A stretch of DNA of 64,000 bases from positions 1,488,001 through 1,552,000 of the forward strand of contig NZ_CP193934.1 of the NCBI RefSeq assembly GCF_050859505.1, read 5' to 3'. How positions within the stretch are numbered: position 1 is the stretch's first letter; each line of letters begins with the position of its first letter. The translations under genes were made by a program, and so were the position numbers. This DNA comes from Marinirhabdus sp050859505 (lineage in GTDB: Bacteria > Bacteroidota > Bacteroidia > Flavobacteriales > Flavobacteriaceae). The notes below the pieces were generated by a model. The model saw only the letters and a program-made list of their open reading frames with translations, searched no databases and was not told the origin of the DNA. Shown in pieces: positions 25,594-34,177 of the stretch.

Positions 25594-26082
25594 ATGGAAT
25601 ATTCAGATTTTAAAGAAAAAAAACCGGTAAACGCACCCTTGGTGGAAAACATCAAAAAGAAAGACGCACCATTTACTTGTAAACCTACACCAGCTTTTAT
25701 TGGTGCCGCGTGGACCGCCCTCTTTATAGGGATGATTTCCTACTGCATCGGTTTGTGGAATGTTGGGATGGAACTCAACGAAAAAGGGTACTATTTTACT
25801 ATCCTACTTTTTGGGTTGTTCTCGGTAGTTTCGGTACAAAAAAGTGTGCGGGATAGACTGGAAGGCATCCCGGTAACCGATATGTACTACGGCATCAGTT
25901 GGTTTACCACCATTGCATCCATCTTATTATTGGTCATAGGTCTTTGGAATGCCGAGCTTGAATTGAGCGAAAAAGGCTTCTACGGAATGAGTTTCCTGCT
26001 AAGTTTATTTGCTGCGGTGGCTGTTCAGAAAAACACAAGAGACGTAAAGTTTATGGAACGAAAACTAGTGGATGATGAATAG
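25594..26082 (+). CDS. YiaA/YiaB family inner membrane protein
   Basis: This 162-aa protein carries two tandem YiaA/B two-helix units, GAAWTALFIGMISYCIGLWN (about 49-68) and ISWFTTIASILLLVIGLWNA (about 108-127), each followed by a second membrane helix. The pairs share GLWN-x-[GA]-x-EL-x-EKG and VQK-x-[ST]-RD. The start at 25594 matches the Lys-rich soluble N-terminus; the frame runs back to 25519 without support. The family has no defined role. The stop overlaps the start of the next gene by 11 bases, so this is the first of four tightly packed envelope genes (25594-28611). Confidence 0.85.
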   Translation: MEYSDFKEKKPVNAPLVENIKKKDAPFTCKPTPAFIGAAWTALFIGMISYCIGLWNVGMELNEKGYYFTILLFGLFSVVSVQKSVRDRLEGIPVTDMYYGISWFTTIASILLLVIGLWNAELELSEKGFYGMSFLLSLFAAVAVQKNTRDVKFMERKLVDDE

Positions 26083-26704
26083 ATTCACATATACAAACAA
26101 AAGGGTAGTCTGGGTTTTCAGGCTACTCTTTCTACTAGTTGCTTTCGGCGCATTTTCAAGTTGTGCTCCTTTCAACAAAAATGTAAAAAACCCTACTAGG
26201 TTGAACCCTACTAACGTTGGACTCTTGAATGGAAAATATACTGTTGAAAGCATACCTGACAGCATTAAAGATTCTAATGGTGAATGGTCTGTCTACAGTA
26301 GAAATTTTTTAAATGAAATAGATAGAAAGCTTATTAAGGATACCTTGGTGTTCGACACTATAAGCGAGTATTCCTTTCGTCTTGAAATGAAAAATTCGAA
26401 GTCAATCCAGATTGAGTATCTAAAAGATAATGCTGTTTTCCGAAGTCGTACCCTTAAAGCTAAAATCACTAAAGACGGATACTTAAAGTTGAAAAATAAG
26501 AACCTTCAGCTACTCTTACTACCTTATGTGTTGGGTGGGATAGACGTAAAGCGTGTACGGCTAACCATACATGAAGATGGTAATTTAATTTTTGATGTTA
26601 GCGAACATAGATCTGGTGCTGCATTGTTAATGGTTTTTCTGGATGGTAGAAACTTTCAACATACAGATACATTTAGACGAATTTCAGACACTACAAAACT
26701 GTAA
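26072..26704 (+). CDS. uncharacterised lipoprotein
   Basis: This 210-aa lipoprotein has a lipobox FSSC (Cys31), a longer basic n-region than usual, and a beta-rich polar body. It has no domain I recognise. An internal ATG at 26075 is an equally good start. It overlaps the YiaAB gene by 11 bases and precedes the DUF2157 gene by 3 bases, implying translational coupling and a shared function in the envelope, which is unknown. Confidence 0.7.
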   Translation: MMNRFTYTNKRVVWVFRLLFLLVAFGAFSSCAPFNKNVKNPTRLNPTNVGLLNGKYTVESIPDSIKDSNGEWSVYSRNFLNEIDRKLIKDTLVFDTISEYSFRLEMKNSKSIQIEYLKDNAVFRSRTLKAKITKDGYLKLKNKNLQLLLLPYVLGGIDVKRVRLTIHEDGNLIFDVSEHRSGAALLMVFLDGRNFQHTDTFRRISDTTKL

Positions 26705-26707
26705 ATA

Positions 26708-27979
26708 ATGAGTTCAAAAATAGAAAAGGATTTAGAGGAGTTAGTAACAAAACAGGTTATCACTTCAGAGGTGCAGCTGGATATACAACGATATTATGTA
26801 GCTAAAAAAGTAGCGCAACCCAATACATTACTTGTAGTTTTTGGAGTGTTGGGATCCATTCTCACAGGCTTGGGGATTATCCTCATCCTTGCGCACAATT
26901 GGGACGATTTTAGCCGAACAACCAAAACTATTTGGGCATTTGCGCCCTTAGTAGCAGGACAAGTATTGGCTGCCTTTGCTTTGTTTAAGAAAAAAAACGA
27001 TGCCTGGCGAGAAACAGCAGCTACCTTTCTGTTCTTTGCTATTGGTGCCAGTATTTCGTTGGTAAGTCAGATTTATAACATTCCTGGTGCAATAGATTCC
27101 TTTTTACTTACGTGGATTATCCTCGCAGCACCCTTACTATATTTGCTGAAATCCCACGCAACAGCCTTGCTGTACATTATTCTCGCTACAAGCTACGGAT
27201 GTATGATTGGGTATGATATAAACAAGCCTCCCTATTGGGCGTTACTAGCGTTGGCAGGAGTACTTCCACACTATGTGTCTTTACTGAAAACTAAGCCAAA
27301 CGGAAATATCACCGGTATTTTTCATTGGATTTTACCGTTAAGTTTCATGTTTCTATTGGGGGCTTTTTTAAACAGTGGTTTTAGTATTGGGTTGTTGACG
27401 CATGTGTGTTTGTTCGGTTTGTTTTACAATCTAGGAAAGCTTCCTTATTTTGAAAACCAGAAACTACGCCGCAATGGGTATTTGATTATTGGATCATTGG
27501 GGACTATCATTTCATTACTAATCGCAAGTTTCAGTTATGTGTGGGACGACTTTATACCCGATTATATTTCTAACAACGACTTGGGCATCACTTCAATTAT
27601 ATCCTTAGCAGCAGCAGGCATTGTTGGGTATTTATTTACTAAAAATAAATTGAAACCTTTTAATCTGTTTCAGTTTGCCTTTTTGGTATTTGGAGGGTTG
27701 TATATCTTCGGGTTTTTCCAGCCTGAGATTGCTTCAGTACTTACCAACATACTTATTCTGGTATTGGGTTTGTTAGCCGTGATCATTGGTTCGCGACAGG
27801 AAAAGTTCAGTATTTTAAATTATGGACTGCTTATTATTACCACCCTCATTAGCTGTAGATTTTTTGATACTGAAATCCCCTTTGTAGTGCGCGGATTACT
27901 CTTTATAGCCATTGGTGCAGGCTTCTTTGGCGCCAATTATTTTATGTATAAAAAACAATCTAAATCAAATGGAAAATGA
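26708..27979 (+). CDS. DUF2157 integral membrane protein
   Basis: This 423-aa protein has a short soluble N-terminus (LEELVTKQVITSEVQLDIQRYY) and about 12 membrane helices. The segment NTLLVVFGVLGSILTGLGIILILAHNWDDF (about 38-67, quoted in parts here) is diagnostic of DUF2157. The family is functionally uncharacterised. The gene overlaps the following GDYXXLXY gene by four bases (ATGA), a pair that often occurs together in bacteria and probably forms a membrane complex. Confidence 0.88.
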   Translation: MSSKIEKDLEELVTKQVITSEVQLDIQRYYVAKKVAQPNTLLVVFGVLGSILTGLGIILILAHNWDDFSRTTKTIWAFAPLVAGQVLAAFALFKKKNDAWRETAATFLFFAIGASISLVSQIYNIPGAIDSFLLTWIILAAPLLYLLKSHATALLYIILATSYGCMIGYDINKPPYWALLALAGVLPHYVSLLKTKPNGNITGIFHWILPLSFMFLLGAFLNSGFSIGLLTHVCLFGLFYNLGKLPYFENQKLRRNGYLIIGSLGTIISLLIASFSYVWDDFIPDYISNNDLGITSIISLAAAGIVGYLFTKNKLKPFNLFQFAFLVFGGLYIFGFFQPEIASVLTNILILVLGLLAVIIGSRQEKFSILNYGLLIITTLISCRFFDTEIPFVVRGLLFIAIGAGFFGANYFMYKKQSKSNGK

Positions 27980-28611
27980 ACAAGTATTTAAGCTTCTTTT
28001 TATGTTGTATTTGGTTTTTAAAACAAAAGCTCATGAATAAATTCCTCATCATAGGTGTCTTTGTAGTGATGGTAGTGGCGCAATGGTTTGTGCCAGGCAA
28101 GATGATTTTAAATCAAGAAGCCACACTGAGTCAGGGCACTGCCTATAAATTTAAAACCAAACCCATAGATCCAAGCGATCCTCTGCGCGGAAAATACATA
28201 GCGTTGCGGTATGATATGAATAAAGCACTATTGGTTGGGAACCAAAATATTAATTGGGACGACCAGGTGTATGTGTATCTAGAAATAGATGCTGAAGGTT
28301 TTGCAATCGCGACTAAAGCGAGTAAGATAAAACTGGATACAGAACAGGATTACATCCTTGCCACCGCACGAAATTCGAATACAGATACGGTGTTTTTTAA
28401 TTTGCCTTTTACCCGTTTCTATATGGAGGAAAGTAAAGCCCTTCCAGCTGAAATCTTAGTAAGACAAGCTAACAGAGATAGTTTGTTGGAGAATTGCTAT
28501 GGTTTGGTATACGTAAAAGAGAACGTTGCGGTGTTAGAAAATGTATTTGTAAATAACACGCCAATAAAAGAATACGTAGCAACTGAACTAAAGAAAAACG
28601 CCAGCGAATAG
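27976..28611 (+). CDS. GDYXXLXY domain membrane protein
   Basis: This 211-aa protein has one N-terminal membrane segment (about 21-42) and an extracytoplasmic domain. It contains DPLRGKYIALRYDM (about 67-80), the family's GDYXXLXY-type signature with K for D. The ATG at 27976 overlaps the DUF2157 stop; an in-frame ATG at 28033 also gives a complete protein (MNKFLIIGVF). The family is usually encoded beside DUF2157 or DUF4401 genes and is uncharacterised. A rho-independent terminator follows, closing the four-gene unit. Confidence 0.85.
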   Translation: MNKYLSFFLCCIWFLKQKLMNKFLIIGVFVVMVVAQWFVPGKMILNQEATLSQGTAYKFKTKPIDPSDPLRGKYIALRYDMNKALLVGNQNINWDDQVYVYLEIDAEGFAIATKASKIKLDTEQDYILATARNSNTDTVFFNLPFTRFYMEESKALPAEILVRQANRDSLLENCYGLVYVKENVAVLENVFVNNTPIKEYVATELKKNASE

Positions 28612-28634
28612 CCAGCGTTTGTTTTGATGGTAGG

Positions 28635-28668
28635 AAAACGGCTGCCTTGGAGGAGGGGGCCGTTTTTT
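28635..28668 (+). terminator. rho-independent terminator
   Basis: An 8-bp stem AAAACGGC / GCCGTTTT with a T run lies about 25 bases after the stop of the GDYXXLXY gene. Confidence 0.8.
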
Positions 28669-28678
28669 ATTTGAAAAA

Positions 28679-29272
28679 CTATTTCGCTTTTTTCTTCAAT
28701 TCTTTGGCGAATGATTTGGCCAGTTTTGCATAGCCTTCAGCAACTCGAGAATGTGAAGCAAAGTCGTACCCCATAGCGTCACCACCTTTTACATCTTCGT
28801 AGGCTACACTAAGCAATGATTTGGTTTCTCCTCTTTTATAAACCGAAATAGTTGCGTCAATCCTAGCAGCTTTACGCATAACACCCACATTCCAACCATT
28901 GTATTGTCTGGTAGTTGTGATTTTCATTATATAAGGAGCATTATCATATTTTTTACTTACTTTTTCATCGCCTCGCTTATTGAAGGATTCTACAAATTTT
29001 GGTTCAAAATGTGCTTCTCTATCATCGAACCAGCGTTTTTTCCAGGCTTCTCCTGTTCCTGGCTCATCCGCTTCTTTATCTTTCATTTTTTGTTTGATAT
29101 ACTCTTCTTCGGTATCAAAATCGGGAATTTGTACATTAGAGTAATCAAATTCCAAATCGAATTTTGAAGCATCTTTTAAAGATTTCCAGGAACCTTCCAA
29201 TACGTCTCCTTTTTGAGCCAAAAGAGCAACAGAACATAACAGCATGATGCTGGTAAAAAGTAATTTTCTCAT
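28679..29272 (-). CDS. uncharacterised secreted protein, 197 aa
   Basis: This protein has a clear signal peptide (MRKLLFTSIMLLCSVALLAQ) and a 175-aa body. Landmarks are WKSLKDASKFDLEFDYSNVQI near 29, then DTEEEYIKQKMKD, ADEPGTGEAWKKRWFDDRE and a Lys-rich C-terminal helix (KSFAKELKKKAK). The centre contains beta segments such as YIMKITTTRQYNGWNVGVM. I do not recognise a Pfam family; many Bacteroidota species encode similar secreted proteins near lysS. No lipobox or T9SS domain is present. It has a good promoter box of its own. Confidence 0.7.
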   Translation of the reverse strand: MRKLLFTSIMLLCSVALLAQKGDVLEGSWKSLKDASKFDLEFDYSNVQIPDFDTEEEYIKQKMKDKEADEPGTGEAWKKRWFDDREAHFEPKFVESFNKRGDEKVSKKYDNAPYIMKITTTRQYNGWNVGVMRKAARIDATISVYKRGETKSLLSVAYEDVKGGDAMGYDFASHSRVAEGYAKLAKSFAKELKKKAK

Positions 29273-29294
29273 GAGTGTTTTTTTACGTGAGGGG

Positions 29295-29302
29295 CAAAAG
29301 TA
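29295..29302 (-). promoter_or_regulatory. -7 box TACTTTTG
   Basis: This perfect TAnnTTTG box on the minus strand lies 22 bases before the ATG of the gene at 29272. Confidence 0.6.
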
Positions 29303-29336
29303 ATTAAAATGTAGGGTTTGGTTTAAATAATAAAAA

Positions 29337-29382
29337 AAAATGAAGGCAGATCAGTTTTTTAAACGTGACAAGTCTTCATTTT
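29337..29382 (-). terminator. rho-independent terminator of lysS
   Basis: On the minus strand the inverted repeat AAAATGAAG ... CTTCATTTT with a 28-base loop is followed by a further T run, 17 bases after the lysS stop. Confidence 0.65.
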
Positions 29383-29398
29383 CAATATATAGAGGGCA

Positions 29399-31087
29399 CT
29401 AAATTAAGTTAATTAACAACCCTTCTTCAGTCTTTTCAACTTTTGCTAAGCTATTTTTGGTCAATTCTTTCACAGCTTTGTCCCATTTTTTATTGGACAA
29501 TCCTGATTGCTCTTTTAATGCTGAAAGTTCTACAGTGCCACTTTTTTTGAGGATAGCTAATACTGCCTTAGCCTCATCGGTTAAAGCAACCGCTTTACGT
29601 TCTGGTCTCATTTGTGGGAAGAATAATACTTCCTGAATCGATGGATTGTTGGTTAAGTACATAATCAGTCTGTCCATCCCAATCCCCATTCCTGATGTTG
29701 GAGGCATTCCATATTCCAGGGCGCGAATAAAGTCATTATCAATAAACATCGCTTCGTCATCCCCACGGTCGGCAAGCTTTAACTGAGCTTCAAAACGCTC
29801 CCGTTGATCGATGGGATCGTTCAATTCACTATAGGCATTGGCGATTTCTTTTCCGCAGACCATAAGCTCAAAACGTTCGGTTAATTCTGGATTTTCACGG
29901 TGCTCTTTACACAACGGGCTCATTTCCTTCGGATAGTCGGTTATAAAGGTAGGTTGGATATAATTTCCTTCACATTTCTCACCAAAAATTTCATCAATCA
30001 GCTTTCCTTTCCCCATACTGGCATCTACAGCAACGCCCATTCCTTTGGCTGCTTCGCGGATTTCATCTTCGGTTTTACCTGTAATATCAAATCCTGTAAA
30101 ATGCTCGATACTCTGAGCCATTGTTATGCGTGCGTAAGGCGCTTTAAAATCTATGGTGTGTTCGCCAAAAGTAGCTTCTGTTTTTCCGTTAACTGCTAGC
30201 GCACAATGTTCTAACAACTGCTCACAGAAATCCATCATCCAATTGTAATCTTTGTAGGCAACATAGATTTCCATGGCGGTAAATTCTGGGTTGTGCGTGC
30301 GGTCCATTCCTTCGTTACGGAAGTTTTTAGAAAACTCGTACACACCATCAAATCCGCCAACAATAAGTCTTTTTAGGTATAATTCGTTAGCAATTCGCAT
30401 ATACAATGGAATGTCCAAACTATTGTGGTGTGTCATAAAAGGTTTCGCAGCGGCACCACCTGGAATAGGTTGTAAAATGGGAGTTTCCACTTCAAAATAT
30501 CCGCGGTCGTTAAAGAACGTTCGCATGGCGTTAAATAACTTGGTGCGTTTTACAAAAACTTCTTTTACGTGTGGGTTTACGACTAAATCTGCATAGCGTT
30601 GACGGTAGCGTTGTTCAGGATCTGTAAAAGCATCATGAACTTTTCCTTCAGAATCTACACGGGGTTGTGGTAAAGGTTTTAGCGCTTTTGAAAGCAATTT
30701 GAACGCTTTCACCATCACCGTTTTTTCACCCACTTGAGTTTCAAAAAGCTCGCCTTCAATTCCTATAAAATCACCTATATCTAGCAATTTTTTATAGACA
30801 TCGTTATACTGTGTTTTGTCTTCGCCTGTACAAATTTCGTCACGATTAAAATATACCTGAATACGACCTTCAGCATCTTGTAACTCTGCAAAACTTGCTT
30901 TCCCTTGAATACGTCGCGACATTAAACGTCCAGCAATCACTACTTTTTTACCTGCATTAAACTCCTTTTTAATATGTGCTGAAGTAGTATCTACCGGATA
31001 TAAATCTGCCGGATAAGGGTTAATTCCCATTTCGCGTAATTGGGCTAGTTTTTCGCGTCGTATGATTTCAAGTTCTGAAAGTTGCAT
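29399..31087 (-). CDS. lysS: lysyl-tRNA synthetase (class II) with C-terminal extension
   Basis: LysS charges tRNA-Lys with lysine in the cytoplasm. The 562-aa protein has an N-terminal OB-fold anticodon-binding domain (about 40-150) and a class II catalytic core. Motif 2 is FRNEGMDRTHNPEFT and motif 3 is GMGIGMDRLIM. I take the ATG at 31087 (MQLSELEIIRREKL); the frame extends seven codons upstream. It is about 60 residues longer than E. coli LysS: after the usual end (FFPQMRPERK) comes a helical, Lys-rich extension (LTDEAKAVLAILKKSGTVEL ...) that looks like a winged-helix module and is common in this phylum. Confidence 0.96.
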   Translation of the reverse strand: MQLSELEIIRREKLAQLREMGINPYPADLYPVDTTSAHIKKEFNAGKKVVIAGRLMSRRIQGKASFAELQDAEGRIQVYFNRDEICTGEDKTQYNDVYKKLLDIGDFIGIEGELFETQVGEKTVMVKAFKLLSKALKPLPQPRVDSEGKVHDAFTDPEQRYRQRYADLVVNPHVKEVFVKRTKLFNAMRTFFNDRGYFEVETPILQPIPGGAAAKPFMTHHNSLDIPLYMRIANELYLKRLIVGGFDGVYEFSKNFRNEGMDRTHNPEFTAMEIYVAYKDYNWMMDFCEQLLEHCALAVNGKTEATFGEHTIDFKAPYARITMAQSIEHFTGFDITGKTEDEIREAAKGMGVAVDASMGKGKLIDEIFGEKCEGNYIQPTFITDYPKEMSPLCKEHRENPELTERFELMVCGKEIANAYSELNDPIDQRERFEAQLKLADRGDDEAMFIDNDFIRALEYGMPPTSGMGIGMDRLIMYLTNNPSIQEVLFFPQMRPERKAVALTDEAKAVLAILKKSGTVELSALKEQSGLSNKKWDKAVKELTKNSLAKVEKTEEGLLINLI

Positions 31088-31105
31088 TGTGTAAAATTTA
31101 AGGTG

Positions 31106-31113
31106 CAAAATTA
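31106..31113 (-). promoter_or_regulatory. -7 box TAATTTTG of lysS
   Basis: This perfect TAnnTTTG box on the minus strand lies 18 bases before the lysS ATG. Confidence 0.6.
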
Positions 31114-31214
31114 GCCTATTTGAAGATTTTAACCCTTAAAACAAGGGAAAAAGTTTTAGGTTGGAGATTGGTTGAAAATAAAAAAAAGGTTGCATAAAAA
31201 GTAAACTCTTTGGA

Positions 31215-31288
31215 ATGTCTGGTTGAGCGCAGTCGAAACCTATATTGATTATCAATATATTAAACTTCGACAATGTTCAGTTTGACAT
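31215..31288. repeat. imperfect long inverted repeat containing GAGCGCAGTCGAA
   Basis: The left arm (about 31215-31238, with TGTCTGGTTGAGCGCAGTCG) is imperfectly complementary to the right arm (about 31263-31287). Between them is a perfect palindrome ATATTGAT-T-ATCAATAT at 31242-31258. The core 13 bases recur at 25410. It would form a long hairpin between the DUF1573 gene and lysS, and may act as a terminator or be a mobile repeat. Confidence 0.6.
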
Positions 31289-31329
31289 TATCAATTACTT
31301 TTAGACAACCTCTTAATTACAAAACGAAA

Positions 31330-31761
31330 TTAGAGCGAACTCCCCTTCGTCACTTCTCCTTTAATTTTAATTTGCTTTGATGCTGCCGAAGCATTGGAAA
31401 GAACCGTTATTGTTTTATTAAAAGCACCAATTTTTGAGGTGTTATACTTCACGGTAATTTTACCGCTCTCATTTGGCATAACAGGCGTTTTGGAATAACT
31501 GGGTACGGTGCAACCGCAGCTTGATTTTACATCTGTAATGAGCAAGGGCGCATCTCCTGTGTTTTTAAAAGTAATGGTTCGCTGGCCATCGCTATTTTGA
31601 GCTATGGTTCCATACGCTACTGTTTCAGTTTTAAAATCGATTATACCAATAGCAGCAGGGATGTTCTCACGTGCCATTTGTGCATAACTCAATGGTGCTG
31701 TTACTACGAATAGAAAGCAAAGTATTGCTCCTTTTTTTACTGTGTTCAATTTTAATTTCAT
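31330..31761 (-). CDS. DUF1573 domain secreted protein
   Basis: This 143-aa protein has a signal peptide (ending PLSYAQ) and a DUF1573 Ig-like beta domain. Typical landmarks are AYGTIAQNSDGQRTITFKNTG, SSCGCTVPSYSKTP with the conserved CGC, and GKITVKYNTSKIGAFNKTITV. The family is abundant in Bacteroidota as secreted or periplasmic proteins of unknown function. It is separated by over 300 bases from the upstream LuxR gene. Confidence 0.88.
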   Translation of the reverse strand: MKLKLNTVKKGAILCFLFVVTAPLSYAQMARENIPAAIGIIDFKTETVAYGTIAQNSDGQRTITFKNTGDAPLLITDVKSSCGCTVPSYSKTPVMPNESGKITVKYNTSKIGAFNKTITVLSNASAASKQIKIKGEVTKGSSL

Positions 31762-32067
31762 AATATGTGTTTTAAAGATTACAAAGAACCATTTTGGTTA
31801 TTGCTGTAAAAGTGAGATAACTTCAGTAAAAAGTGAGACGGTAGTTCGTTGCAAAAAGGGACTAGACCGGGGAGGAAATTAGTTGTGAGGTTGTAGAGGT
31901 GAGAGGTGAGGTCTTAGTAAAACCTGATAGGTTTAACTAGAGTACGTAGTGTTTTTAGTCTTTAAGGCTTTAGAACTGATTTGAATGTTATTTGATATTC
32001 TTGATGAACAACAAAATTTAAGCTCACCACTCAAAACGAGCTACGCGAGAGAACTCACCACTCACCA
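31762..32067. other. 306-base intergenic gap without a gene
   Basis: No ORF or RNA is evident. Short purine-rich segments (GAGGTGAGAGGTGAGG near 31896) and a reverse-complementary relative (ACTCACCACTCACCACT near 32050) form weak inverted repeats about 150 bases apart. I see nothing else. Confidence 0.4.
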
Positions 32068-33126
32068 CTAAGAATATAGCGCCTTCACTTCATTCCTGGA
32101 AGACACGCCCAGTTTTTTGTAGATACTATTAATATGTGTTTTCACAGTGCTTACACTCACAAAAAGTTCGGAAGCAATCTCTTTATTGCTTTTTTGCTGA
32201 AGAATAAGTTCTAGTACGTTATTCTCCTGTTGCGTGAGGGCAGCTTTTCCTTCGGCGACCGCTTTGTGTTTTTTTGCTTTTCCGAAGAAATAAAAATTCC
32301 CTAGGATTGAAACTAAACAAATTCCACCTAACAAATAAGCCCACCAAGGTAACGATGTTGAAGGTTCGTTGTCCGAGATTAGGAATCGATCGCTTTTTAA
32401 TTCGGCTTCGTATTGCTTGGCGTATTGGGTGTCTGGATACTGACTTTTAAGCCGTTTTAATAACACATCGTAATAAGGATTTACTTTTAAGTCTGCGAGA
32501 TAGTAGCCATGTAAAATGCTTCTTCGATCACTTAAAAAAGAGTAGATGTACAATTCTGCCAAGGGCTCCTGCAATTGCTCTCCATAATTTTGAAGAATAC
32601 TAAACCATTTTTCGGTATTTAATTTTCGGTTGGCTTCGCTGCGGTAATTGGAAAAAGCGAAACGCATATCGTTTTTAAGTGAATCTATTTTTAAAAAAGT
32701 TTTTGCTTTTTCATTATTGGAAACCACTTTGCAAAACATTTCCTGTTCAAAAGAAAAAGGGAGCGCCAGCGTAGTTTGGTTGTTGGCCACAAATACAATT
32801 TCCTCACTGTTTTTACAATGTCCTGTGATGTGAGACAGGTTTTGATCGGTCTCTTTGCAGGTATCTGCGTGTATGCGGTACATCTTGTTTTCGGTAGGCA
32901 GGTTGGTGCCCGCAAACCTAAAATTTCCCAAGCTATCGGGTTTTACTTTAGCAATAATTTGTTCGTGATATACGCCAGAGAGCTTTCTGTAATCTTCAAT
33001 AACAGAGAGGTAGACCTCGCCTTCAGTAAATTGTACATCCACGGTGCCTTCAAATAAATACTGCGCAGAAGCACCAGAAGAGACGCCTAGTGATACAAGA
33101 AAGAAAAGAAAATAGAAGCATTTCAT
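32068..33126 (-). CDS. membrane-anchored LuxR-type regulator
   Basis: This 352-aa protein has a signal peptide (ending GASAQ), a periplasmic domain of about 230 residues that includes a beta-rich N-part and a helical middle part, one membrane segment (about 259-278, LPWWAYLLGGICLVSILGNF) and a cytoplasmic HTH of LuxR type. The HTH includes NNVLELILQQKSNKEIASEL and VSTVKTHINSIYKKLGV. It therefore probably senses an envelope signal directly. A box TATATTCG (one mismatch to TAnnTTTG) lies five bases before the ATG. The divergently transcribed neighbour is the Pmp3 gene at 33270, so the two may share control. Confidence 0.85.
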   Translation of the reverse strand: MKCFYFLFFLVSLGVSSGASAQYLFEGTVDVQFTEGEVYLSVIEDYRKLSGVYHEQIIAKVKPDSLGNFRFAGTNLPTENKMYRIHADTCKETDQNLSHITGHCKNSEEIVFVANNQTTLALPFSFEQEMFCKVVSNNEKAKTFLKIDSLKNDMRFAFSNYRSEANRKLNTEKWFSILQNYGEQLQEPLAELYIYSFLSDRRSILHGYYLADLKVNPYYDVLLKRLKSQYPDTQYAKQYEAELKSDRFLISDNEPSTSLPWWAYLLGGICLVSILGNFYFFGKAKKHKAVAEGKAALTQQENNVLELILQQKSNKEIASELFVSVSTVKTHINSIYKKLGVSSRNEVKALYS

Positions 33127-33256
33127 TACAACGAATATAGCGACAAGTTTTCATGTAACAAAACAATTTTCACCCGACAGATATACGGAACTCAACTTCT
33201 GGTATGCTATATTCCAAACAAGAAGTCAAGATGAGTTTATACTGAATTTTAATCCG

Positions 33257-33264
33257 TAATTTTG
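33257..33264 (+). promoter_or_regulatory. -7 box TAATTTTG abutting the Pmp3 start codon
   Basis: This perfect TAnnTTTG box is followed by TCACT and the ATG at 33270, which implies a leaderless or near-leaderless mRNA. Confidence 0.6.
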
Positions 33265-33269
33265 TCACT

Positions 33270-33428
33270 ATGAGTATTTGGCGTGTATTGTTGTCTATCT
33301 TGTTTCCACCATTGGCTGTAATTGATAGAGGCTGTGGATCTATTTTAATAGTTTTAATTTTAACCCTTTGTGGTTGGATTCCAGGCGTTATCGCCGCACT
33401 TATTATCTTGAATAATCCTAAAAACTAA
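33270..33428 (+). CDS. Pmp3/YqaE family small membrane protein, 52 aa
   Basis: Reading this gap by hand gives a complete 52-residue protein with the Pmp3 (UPF0057) signature: PPLAVIDRGCG near 13-23 and LTLCGWIPGVIAALIIL near 31-47. Two hydrophobic helices span the membrane. Homologues in bacteria and eukaryotes are induced by salt, cold or membrane stress and affect membrane potential. It precedes the Met-rich lipoprotein by 5 bases and lipB after that, so the three may share one transcript from the promoter at 33257. Confidence 0.9.
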   Translation: MSIWRVLLSILFPPLAVIDRGCGSILIVLILTLCGWIPGVIAALIILNNPKN

Positions 33429-33433
33429 TAGCG

Positions 33434-34177
33434 ATGATTAAAAAATTAGGTCTCCTTGTGCTACTAGCAGTAACTTTGGTGAGTTGTCAATTTTCTGAAA
33501 CAATGGTTCTAAATGAAGATGGTACAGGACGCATGAGTCTTACCATGGATATGAGTGAAATGATGGCAATGATGCCTATGCAGGATACGCTGGATATGAA
33601 AATGGATAGTGTGATGTCTTTCAAGCAACTATTTGAAGAAAAGAAAGACAGCATTGCAACACTTCCAAGAGAAGAACAAGAGCGTTTAAAATTGCTCGAA
33701 AACTACCAAATGCGAATCCTAATGGATCCCGAAAAACAGAAAATGGAATACGAGATTTTTACAGATTTCAAGTCGGTTGCAGAAGCCAATAATTTAATGG
33801 AAGGGCTAAATGCTTCGGAAACTATGGGTGGGTCCCCAATGGGTAATTCGAATAAGACAAAAGAGAAAAAGGAATCGCAGGAACAACCTACAGCGGTAAA
33901 ATTTACCTACGAAAATAGCGTGTTTAAACGTGATGCCTATATAAAAGATCCCGAAGCGTTTGCTAAAATTTCCGATAGTATTCAGTCCTTGGAAGCTTTT
34001 ATGGAGGATGCTATGTATACAATTAAATATACATTTCCGAAGAAAATAAAAAGCGTATCCATCAAGGATGCTAAAATATCCAGCGACGGAAAAACGGTGA
34101 CCTTTCAGAAACCGTTTTTAGCATACATGAAGAATCCGGACGAACTGGATGTGGAAATAATTTTAGAAAAAAATTAA
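33434..34177 (+). CDS. Met-rich uncharacterised lipoprotein
   Basis: This 247-aa lipoprotein has a lipobox LVSC (Cys18). Residues about 35-65 are strikingly Met-rich (MSEMMAMMPMQDTLDMKMD), a composition that can bind Cu(I) or simply be flexible. The remainder has mixed beta and helical segments, with KSVSIKDAKISSDGKTVTFQ near the C-terminus. I recognise no family. It lies between the Pmp3 gene and lipB with gaps of 5 and 0 bases. Envelope location is certain from the lipobox, function is not. Confidence 0.75.
   Translation: MIKKLGLLVLLAVTLVSCQFSETMVLNEDGTGRMSLTMDMSEMMAMMPMQDTLDMKMDSVMSFKQLFEEKKDSIATLPREEQERLKLLENYQMRILMDPEKQKMEYEIFTDFKSVAEANNLMEGLNASETMGGSPMGNSNKTKEKKESQEQPTAVKFTYENSVFKRDAYIKDPEAFAKISDSIQSLEAFMEDAMYTIKYTFPKKIKSVSIKDAKISSDGKTVTFQKPFLAYMKNPDELDVEIILEKN

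Noticed and set aside
31762..32067. GGTGAG / CTCACC repeats as a CRISPR-like or regulatory array
   Set aside because: The units are short, irregular and lack spacers; they are recorded only as weak inverted repeats.
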